Below are positions 54,403 to 64,000 of a stretch of 64,000 nt of DNA, one piece after another. Position 1 is the first letter of the stretch. Each line of letters starts with the position of its first letter. Location: the NCBI RefSeq assembly GCF_022267325.1, contig NZ_JAIZBG010000001.1, positions 1 through 64,000 on the forward strand, in the 5' to 3' direction. Under the pieces are notes generated by a model. The model was not told the origin of the DNA. It saw nothing but the letters and a program-made list of their open reading frames with translations, and made no database searches. The DNA is from Leptospira sanjuanensis. GTDB taxonomy: Bacteria; Spirochaetota; Leptospiria; Leptospirales; Leptospiraceae. Made by a program: the position numbers and the translations under genes.

Positions 54403-55461
54403 TTAACGCCCCACTTTGATATCTTCGATCGTCTTCTTGCCTGTAGGATTGAGCGTCGGTAAAATGTCTTCTTCCCGAATCTGCAAACCTTTCGCCTGCA
54501 TTCGTTTGATATAAGGGAGAATCGGATGTAGGTCCGCGTTCGGATTTACGGACAAAAGAATTCGCTTCCAGAGTTCGATAAAGGGAACCGTTTCCTTTTC
54601 CGATTCGGGAGATTTTCGAATCCACTCCAAGGCCTCGGAGTAATTTCGTTTTTCGTAATATGCTTTCGCGATATAATAATTCAAATCGGGGATTTTGTCG
54701 TCCGTCGAATAAAGATTCATTGCGAACATCAGAAGATCGTCCCACTTTTCCAAGTCGTGCGCGAGCAACACCATCGACGCCCGCGCGTTTTTGTGATACG
54801 GATTGATCTGGAGAATTCTTTCCAAATAGTAGTACGCTTTTTCGAAGTCCTGTTTTTCCAGAAAATAGTTACTCAATTCTTCCCAAGAAACGACTTCCAT
54901 ACCCGGAATCTTGGATTGAACGTCGAGCAGCAAAACCGTTTCTTCCCTTCTGCTTTGCGAATTCAAAAGTTTACGAAATTGTTGAATCTGATCTTTTTTC
55001 GCGGATTTCAAATAAAAAGCGATTTCCTCTTTTGCAAGATCGTATTCGTCGATCAGATAATGCATGCGGATCAAGTTGGAAAAACAAATCGGGTTGTGCT
55101 CGGAAAGTTTCAGACATTCTTTCCACGAGGCTTCCGCGTCGTCCAAAAGGGAATTCTTCGCTAAAAGAACGCCGATATTGTTTTTATCTTCCGCGGTGGT
55201 CCCCTTTCCGCGAAGACCTCTGACTTTCCAAATGGAAGAAATCGTTTCCAGTTCGGTCTGAGAAAATTCGGATGAATCCAAATATAAAAAGGAAGGATCG
55301 GTTTCCAATACTTCCGCTTCGCGGATCGGATAAATACAAAATTGAAAAAGAGACGCGAGTAATAAGATCGATAGAAGTTCGAACCGCAGAAACGGAAGTC
55401 TTCTTTTTTTAAGCGGAGAGTTTCGTTTTTGTGGAACCGTTCGATCAGCCTTCCTGGGCAC
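54403..55461 (-). CDS. TPR-repeat lipoprotein-like protein
   Basis: Start chosen at GTG 55461, which has GGAGG 6 bases ahead and overlaps the stop of the upstream TPR gene by 17 bases. About 352 aa. A charged N-terminus leads to a membrane segment RFELLSILLLASLFQFC, with the cysteine as a possible lipidation site. TPR-like helices follow, such as EASWKECLKLSEHNPICFSN and EKAYYYLERILQINPYHKNA. It is coupled to the upstream TPR protein and probably acts with it. Confidence 0.75.
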   Translation of the reverse strand: MPRKADRTVPQKRNSPLKKRRLPFLRFELLSILLLASLFQFCIYPIREAEVLETDPSFLYLDSSEFSQTELETISSIWKVRGLRGKGTTAEDKNNIGVLLAKNSLLDDAEASWKECLKLSEHNPICFSNLIRMHYLIDEYDLAKEEIAFYLKSAKKDQIQQFRKLLNSQSRREETVLLLDVQSKIPGMEVVSWEELSNYFLEKQDFEKAYYYLERILQINPYHKNARASMVLLAHDLEKWDDLLMFAMNLYSTDDKIPDLNYYIAKAYYEKRNYSEALEWIRKSPESEKETVPFIELWKRILLSVNPNADLHPILPYIKRMQAKGLQIREEDILPTLNPTGKKTIEDIKVGR

Positions 55462-56344
55462 CGGATTCCTCCAATTGTTTTTGAGCATAGAGCATGTACT
55501 TGAGAGCGCGTTCTTTATCGCCATGGAACAAATACATGAGCGAAAGATCAAGTGCATCCTGCGGATTCGGAGGCGCGAAGTCTTCGGGATTTTCTTTGCT
55601 CATCTCGAATTTGGAACGGAATTCATCGAGTTTGTTTTTCGTAAGTTTTTCCAGAGAATCGAAAAAAGCGGCTTCTTCCGGATTCTTCTTCGCTTCTTCG
55701 ATCGCGTCTGAAAATCGAGTAAATCCTTTCGACTGCGAAGTCGCTTGTTTGAGAATTTCAAAGGATTGTTTGAAGTTTCCCAAGCGGGTATGAACTTCCG
55801 AAATCAACACCTGCATTCTCGAATCGCCCGGATAAAGTTTGTTCACCTTCTCCGCCGTTTCCAAACATTCTTTCCAGCGCTCCTTTTCAAAGTATAAGGT
55901 AGCGAGCGCGGTCAACGCCATTCGATTGTTCGCATCGAGTCGAATCGCGTTCGTAAGATAGAGTTCGGTTTTATCATCCTTTTCGAGCTGGCGATAACAA
56001 TACGCGAGAAGGATATGCGACTTTAAAAATCGCTTTTCGATTTCGAGGGATTTCTTAAGGGATCGAACGGCGGTTTCTATTTCCCCGGTTCGATAAAGTT
56101 CCACTCCGATATTGTAATAGAGTTCGGGAGTTTTTCCGATATCGAGAGCCTTTTGATAGACTTCGATCGCCTTTTTGGAATTCCCTTGTTTGGAATAAAG
56201 GGCGCCGAGATTGAGATACGATTTTTGATACTTCGGCTGAGCCTGGATCAGACTTTCGTAAAGCTGAATCGCTTCCGGCTGCTTTCCCTGCTTTTCCAAG
56301 GCCAACGCCTGATTGAAGATTTTGCTGATATCTGTCCCGGTCAT
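55445..56344 (-). CDS. TPR-repeat protein
   Basis: Start chosen at ATG 56344 (MTGTDISKIFNQ), since the frame upstream runs into the divergent rlpA promoter region and shows no protein-like composition. About 299 aa. Repeats include EAIQLYESLIQAQPKYQKSY and KAIEVYQKALDIGKTPELYY. No signal peptide, so cytoplasmic. It overlaps the next gene's start by 17 bases. Confidence 0.8.
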   Translation of the reverse strand: MTGTDISKIFNQALALEKQGKQPEAIQLYESLIQAQPKYQKSYLNLGALYSKQGNSKKAIEVYQKALDIGKTPELYYNIGVELYRTGEIETAVRSLKKSLEIEKRFLKSHILLAYCYRQLEKDDKTELYLTNAIRLDANNRMALTALATLYFEKERWKECLETAEKVNKLYPGDSRMQVLISEVHTRLGNFKQSFEILKQATSQSKGFTRFSDAIEEAKKNPEEAAFFDSLEKLTKNKLDEFRSKFEMSKENPEDFAPPNPQDALDLSLMYLFHGDKERALKYMLYAQKQLEESGAQEG

Positions 56345-56450
56345 AAAACAACTATCGGTCAGATTTCGAACTGGGGCGACCGAAAAAGTTGTAATGGAAT
56401 TTTTCGATTCGGCCGATTGGATAAAGGAATCACTAGGACCCGAGGGAAAC

Positions 56451-57371
<921 letters not shown>

Positions 57372-57404
57372 TCGTTTCTTTTCGATAAAAGTTCCCTCGC
57401 AAAG

Positions 57405-57430
57405 AAAGCCCCGTTTTACGGGGCTTTTCG
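57405..57430. terminator. Terminator shared by rlpA and the convergent small gene
   Basis: AAAGCCCCG (57405-57413), loop TTTTA, CGGGGCTTT (57419-57427). Followed by T-rich sequence on both strands, as expected for a bidirectional stop between convergent genes. Confidence 0.85.
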
Positions 57431-57432
57431 CT

Positions 57433-57690
57433 TTAACGGTGCGCGCGGCAACTATCCTGCTTCATTTTTCCTCTGCAGATTTCTTTTGCCGTTTCCAAAA
57501 CCGCAAAGCCGCAGGTGTTCAGACTCGGATCCACGCAACCGGGAATCGCCAAAAGCAGAACCGGAAAACATTTATCGAATTCTTCGATGTCCTTTGAACA
57601 GATTTGTTCGTTCGAGACCAGCAGATTGCAATTGAGAATTCCGATTGTACCGATCCATACGATCAAAATGGAAAGAATTCGTTTTTTCAT
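57433..57690 (-). CDS. Small cysteine-rich lipoprotein
   Basis: An 85-residue protein with signal MKKRILSILIVWIGTIGIL ending NC (lipidation). The mature part has six further cysteines (QIC, DKC, PGC, NTC, EIC, DSC), even-numbered and well spaced, suggesting three disulfides. No family recognised. Its stop lies beside a strong bidirectional terminator. Such small secreted proteins are easily missed in annotation. Confidence 0.7.
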   Translation of the reverse strand: MKKRILSILIVWIGTIGILNCNLLVSNEQICSKDIEEFDKCFPVLLLAIPGCVDPSLNTCGFAVLETAKEICRGKMKQDSCRAHR

Positions 57691-57833
57691 CCCAAAAGAA
57701 GAAAACGTTCTTTTGAAAAATCAATTCCGAAACAGGGAATCGATCGGGTTTGGAAATCGGTTTTCGGAATTTTGCGATTCTGTTATCAAATAAAGACTGA
57801 GAGGTGCTCGTAGTTCCGACTCAACAAGGTCGT

Positions 57834-58550
57834 TTAAATTCCGCCGCCGTGGATGAACTCGTCCAGAATCTCTTCCAGATTGTCCTTTTCCTTTTTTAAC
57901 GGGCTGTGATGGCGACCGTCTTTGTTTAAATCGTGAATCTCTTTCTGAAGAGTTTCGATTCGTTCGAGAAGGATGGAAAATACTTTTGCGACCGGATCGG
58001 GAATTTCATTGTGATCCAGCATGTGTTCGCCTTCTTCTCCGATCGGCATTTTGGAACGTACGACTTTTGCCGGAATTCCGACCACGGTCGTGTCGTGCGG
58101 AACGTCTCGCATCACCACGGAACCTGCACCGACTCGAACATTTTTTCCGATGGTGATATTCCCGAGAATTTTCGCTCCCGCTCCGACGACCACGTTTTCC
58201 AGCAAGGAAGGGTGACGTTTCCCGGATTCTTTTCCGGTTCCTCCTAAGGTGACGCCTTGGTAGATCAAACATCCTTTTGCTATCGTCGCAGTCTCTCCGA
58301 TCACGACGCCGTGACCGTGATCGATCATGATTCCGTTCGCGATCTGTGCCCCCGGATGAATGTCGATTCCGGTGATGAATCTGGAAAAAGTATTGATCAT
58401 CCTTGGAATTAAAGGAAGTTTTATCCGATAAAGAAAATGAGCGAGCTTATGAAACCAAAGCGCGTGCAAACCCGGATAGCAGAGTATGATTTCCAAATAC
58501 GACTTAGCGGCTGGATCATACTTCTTGATAAATTTAATGTTTTCGAACAA
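57834..58550 (-). CDS. cysE: Serine O-acetyltransferase
   Basis: CysE makes O-acetylserine for cysteine synthesis. The left-handed beta-helix with hexapeptide repeats runs from GIDIHPGAQIANGIMIDHG through GVVIGETATI and VVVGAGAKILGNITIGKNV to VGAGSVVMRDVP. The catalytic His-containing DHGHG motif is intact. Compared with the E. coli enzyme it lacks most of the N-terminal helical domain, as in the EpsC-type forms. A charged C-terminal helix follows. Length 238 aa. Confidence 0.93.
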   Translation of the reverse strand: MFENIKFIKKYDPAAKSYLEIILCYPGLHALWFHKLAHFLYRIKLPLIPRMINTFSRFITGIDIHPGAQIANGIMIDHGHGVVIGETATIAKGCLIYQGVTLGGTGKESGKRHPSLLENVVVGAGAKILGNITIGKNVRVGAGSVVMRDVPHDTTVVGIPAKVVRSKMPIGEEGEHMLDHNEIPDPVAKVFSILLERIETLQKEIHDLNKDGRHHSPLKKEKDNLEEILDEFIHGGGI

Positions 58551-58645
58551 CTGTCAATCTCCGGTCTTCGCCAAACTAATATAAAAGGCTAAAAATTCGC
58601 CGTACCATGTAAAGAGGATTCTTTCCGATAAGAATAGAATAACGA

Positions 58646-59572
<927 letters not shown>

Positions 59573-61016
59573 TTGCGTTCGTATTTTTCATTTCGACCCC
59601 GATTTTTTCCCAAGATCAGGAAATTAAACTTACAGAGAACGCTTACGGTTTTACGTACGACGGAACGAATTTCTGGTACATCGATTCCACACATCGATCC
59701 TTGTATCGAGTTGATCCTTCGGGAAGGCAAGAATCGTTTTCCCTGAACATTCCGTTTTTGACCGGGATCAATTTTGATCCGCGTGAAGGGAGAATTTTCG
59801 TCGGTGCGAGAAAGCTCGTTTTGAAAGTGGAGCCGAACACCGGCGGAGTTACGGAAAGAATTCCGGTTCCGATCGAAAAGATCGGAGGAATTGCAAGTCA
59901 GGATTCGCTATTATACATTCTCGATCAGGAGAATGGAAAGATTTCCATCTTAGATAAAGCTACCGGTAAGTTGATCGGAGGTTTTTTAACCGACCGCGCG
60001 CAACCGAGGGATTTGGCTTTTGCAAGAGATTCGATTTGGGTCTCCGATTCTTCGGACGGTAACATTTATCGATATAACCCGAACAACGGATCCATTACCG
60101 GGTCGATCAAAACTCCTTCCAAGGAAATCCGCGGAATGGTTTTTTTGGGAAGCCGAATCTTCGTGGTCGATCGCACCGGAAAAGAAGTGAGAAAAGTTTC
60201 GTTCGTCGAAACCGATCGATTTATCGCTTCGGGTGAAACGACTCATACGATGAAAGTTCGCATAACGTTTTCGTTAAACGAACTCTCGATCGCCGGGGGT
60301 TCTCTCGGAATTTTTCAACCTCCGACGACGGAACATCAAAGAATTCGAAATTTAAAGATGACTACGCCCGGATTCAAACAGGATTTTATCGGAAACGGAA
60401 GGGCGTTCGTAAAGGTATTGGGCGTGGACGACGTCAAAGGAAAACAAACCTTAGAATATTCTTTCGAAGCGAGAACACAGAATATTCGTTATTACGTGAC
60501 GGACGACTTTTTGGAAAAGAAGGAAAGAATCGGAGACGATCTTAGACCTTTCCTAAAGGGTGAACCTCTCGAGGTTCAAAAGAATTCGTATTATGTGGAT
60601 AAGATCTTCGACGCGCGATTGTTCCGCAGCACCATGCCTTCTTTAAAAAAGAGTCTTTTGGATTCCGGAGTTCCTGTTCGTTCCCAATATACGGCGACGA
60701 TCTCCGGACAGAATTCGGTTTCCTTTAAAGATACGATAGACGTTTATATTCCGGGTTTCGGTTGGGCTCCCGTGCAAGCGGTAAAACCCGCATCGGACGA
60801 ATCTTCCCGCGTGTTTAAGAAAGGAGAAGAAAGCATCGACTTATTTCGCGCGGAAAACTGGGACGAAATTCAATCTCCGATTTTCTACAAGAGCCGGAAT
60901 TCGGAAGAATGGAAAAATCTTCCGGCCGAGATTCAAGTTATTTTAGAGTAAGCGAGAGAATTCGCAAATTTTTTTGATCGGAGATCCAGATTTCTTTCAA
61001 ATAGAAAATTATGATC

Positions 61017-61140
61017 TTTGTCGGAACAATGAAGTATTTAGCCGTCGTTAACTCATGTGGGAACTCATACGAAAACGAATCGAATTTTACGGAGAGTTCA
61101 AAATCTCGTCGAAGAGACTTAATTTGTAGGATCTCCCACC
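61017..61140. repeat. Dispersed element, copy 2
   Basis: TTTGTCGGAACAA (61017-61029) and TGTGGGAACTCATACG (61056-61071) repeat those of copy 1 exactly, with a shorter spacer (26 instead of 51 bases). An imperfect inverted arm TGTAGGATCTCCCACC (61125-61140) lies inside the end of the MATE gene. As with copy 1, it sits in the gap between convergent genes. Confidence 0.6.
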
Positions 61141-62441
61141 CTTTGAAAAAACTTGCGCGCTTGTAAGAAAAGGGTCATGCTTCTTCCGATCATAAGCAGT
61201 ACAAGGGAAAGCCAAAGAAGATGATTGTCCTTCTGGATTTTTCCGAGATACGCCATCGGAAAAAAGAACAACGCCGTACTGATCAACATGGAGTTGCGGA
61301 GAATTCTTCCTTGCGTAAGTCCGATAAAAAAACCGTCTAGGATGAAAGCGATCGCTCCGATTTCCAAAACGGGCAACAACCAAATTCGATACTCGTTTAA
61401 TAAAATTCGGACCGATTCGCTTTTGGTGATTAAGCCGAACGTAAAATTCGGAAATATAAAAAGAACCGCGAGAAAGATCGAAGTGAAGAAAATACTATTA
61501 TAAAGCGCGAGATACAAAAGTTCCTTCAACAATTTCCAATTCTTTTCTCCGTAGATATTTCCTGCGAGACTTTCGGTCGCGAACGCCGCTCCGTCCACCA
61601 AATACGCGCTTACTAAAATCAACTGAAGAAGAATCGTGTTAGCCGCTAAAATTTCGGTTCCTGCTTCCGAGCTGAAATTACGAAACAAACTGAACGTAAG
61701 AATCAGAAACAAGGTCCGTAAAAAAATGTCTTTGTTGAGATGGAGTAGGGAAGAAAATCCGTGCATCGACAACAAACCTTTGTCGCGTAACAAAGAAATT
61801 TTTAATTCCGGGAGAATTCTCAATTCTCTCAAAAATAAAACGATAAATACGGCCAACATCCCGAATTGACTGATGCTCGTAGCGAGTCCCGCTCCGTATG
61901 CTTCCCATCCTAAAAACAAAATAAACCAAACGTCGAGAGCAACATTGATTCCGTTTCCGATGATGGTAGCGATCAGAACATAAGAACTTTTTTCTCTTCC
62001 TAAAAACCAACCGGTAAAAACGTAATTGCAAAGAACGGCGATCGAACCCGGAATTCTTGAATCGAAATACGAAAGACCGGCCTCCTTTACGTTCGGACTT
62101 CCTTCTAAAATTCGAAATCCGAATTCCCGTATCCAAGGAGAAAACAAAAGGATCAAGAACCCGAAAAAAAAAGCCAATACGATCGAACGGGCGAGAATAA
62201 AAAGGGATTCTTTTTCATTCTTTTCTCCGGAGGCTTGCGCCGTTAGACCGGTGGTTCCCATTCTTAAAAAACCGAACATCCAAAAGATAAAATCAAATAG
62301 GATCCCCGAAAGCGCAGCTCCGGCCATAAAGATATGAGTATCAAGATTTCCTAATATGGCTGTGTCCGCTAGACCGGTTAGCGGAACGGTGATATTCGCA
62401 AGAATGTTGTAAAATGTAAGTCGGTAAAATCTGAATTTCAA
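61119..62441 (-). CDS. MATE-family efflux transporter
   Basis: A 440-residue protein with about twelve membrane helices in two halves, opening VPLTGLADTAILGNLDTHIF, a MATE/DinF-type start. It should export drugs or metabolites by sodium or proton antiport. Start is TTG at 62441, directly after the stop TGA of the upstream symporter (TGATTG), so translation may be coupled. The last codons lie in an arm of the dispersed element, which may have changed the C-terminus. Confidence 0.9.
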   Translation of the reverse strand: MKFRFYRLTFYNILANITVPLTGLADTAILGNLDTHIFMAGAALSGILFDFIFWMFGFLRMGTTGLTAQASGEKNEKESLFILARSIVLAFFFGFLILLFSPWIREFGFRILEGSPNVKEAGLSYFDSRIPGSIAVLCNYVFTGWFLGREKSSYVLIATIIGNGINVALDVWFILFLGWEAYGAGLATSISQFGMLAVFIVLFLRELRILPELKISLLRDKGLLSMHGFSSLLHLNKDIFLRTLFLILTFSLFRNFSSEAGTEILAANTILLQLILVSAYLVDGAAFATESLAGNIYGEKNWKLLKELLYLALYNSIFFTSIFLAVLFIFPNFTFGLITKSESVRILLNEYRIWLLPVLEIGAIAFILDGFFIGLTQGRILRNSMLISTALFFFPMAYLGKIQKDNHLLWLSLVLLMIGRSMTLFLQARKFFQRVGDPTN

Positions 62442-63725
<1,284 letters not shown>

Positions 63726-63746
63726 ATTGGAAAACTCTTTTGATTC

Positions 63747-63777
<31 letters not shown>

Positions 63778-63867
63778 ATGAATTATTGAAACCGTTTTCA
63801 AGATTTTTTGAACGATGCCGTGCTTTTTCGAACGATATAAAGAATTAGAAAGACGGACCTGGAGATT

Positions 63868-64000
63868 ATGGGATTAGATTTTCTGAGATCAGATTTGATT
63901 CTGTTCAACTATTATTCTTTTGGCAGTCTTTTAGTAACGATTACCACCTTCTTCCTTGCCGTTTTTTTTATTAGTTTAAAAAGAAAGACGGTTGCGACGT
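63868..64000 (+). CDS. N-terminal part of a membrane protein (cut by the window end)
   Basis: An ATG at 63868 has GGAG 4 bases ahead. The 44 codons in view read MGLDFLRSDLILFNYYSFGS and then a hydrophobic helix LLVTITTFFLAVFFISL followed by basic residues KRKT. This looks like the first membrane helix of a larger protein, perhaps a sensor with several helices, but the domain is outside the window. Confidence 0.6.
   Translation, partial: MGLDFLRSDLILFNYYSFGSLLVTITTFFLAVFFISLKRKTVAT

Overview
The window reads as the replication-origin region of a Leptospira chromosome. The strongest pointers are a LipL21-type lipoprotein gene (10912-11475, minus), a gene order starting dnaA-dnaN-recF-DUF721/dciA-gyrB-gyrA, many exported lipoproteins with loose spirochaetal lipoboxes, and frequent TTG/GTG starts. 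LipL21 suggests the pathogen-related branch. The species cannot be fixed from sequence alone. Base composition looks like the low 40s percent GC by eye (not computed).

Layout. 1-8838: replication block (dnaA, candidate oriC at 1333-1640, dnaN, recF, dciA-like, gyrB, gyrA), all on plus. 8843-11475: dus, a structured repeat element (9816-9966), a lipoprotein, and lipL21 on minus. 11614-18799: VWA protein, NtrC-like AAA+/Fis regulator without a visible GAFTGA loop, holA and maf on minus, two exported proteins, a FabG-like SDR and tsaC. 18982-27584: FG-GAP propeller protein, ArsC/Spx-like protein (minus), fliG, a 7TM nucleotide cyclase, two exported proteins, and a two-gene PuuD-like membrane protein plus cytochrome c pair. 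27718-31615 (minus): inositol-phosphatase family, unknown protein, GH42 beta-galactosidase. 31807-40009 (plus): hslO, tsaE, tsaB, rnr, a small Tat-like subunit with a GMC oxidoreductase, and a TPR protein. 40132-42799 (minus): aroD, kdsD, NusG/RfaH-like and TonB-like genes. 43299-48227 (plus): Aer-like chemoreceptor, M50B-like protein, UDP-glucuronate decarboxylase-like SDR, lone PntAA-like subunit. 48186-53266 (minus): PAP2, hisS, a DUF1577/PilZ-like protein, PD40-OmpA protein. 53361-64000: divergent folP, two coupled TPR genes, rlpA, a Cys-rich lipoprotein, cysE, a site-2 protease, a propeller/transglutaminase-like protein, MATE exporter, dicarboxylate symporter, and the start of one more membrane protein.

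How the genes work together. The first block covers initiation, clamp, recombination repair, probable helicase loading and supercoiling, with holA adding the clamp-loader delta subunit nearby. tsaC, tsaE and tsaB give three of the enzymes for the t6A tRNA modification. kdsD and the UXS-type decarboxylase point to envelope polysaccharide precursors. Many of the other genes are exported, membrane or cell-surface proteins.

No phage, insertion sequence, CRISPR array, tRNA or rRNA was seen, and nothing looks like a complete new defence or mobile system. The best leads are non-coding: a DnaA-box/DnaA-trio-like origin core, a multi-helix element after dus, and a dispersed repeat in two convergent-gene gaps. 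Among proteins, the best leads are a strongly diverged dihydropteroate synthase, a split PuuD-like module, an orphan PntAA and a palindrome-bearing insert in TsaE.
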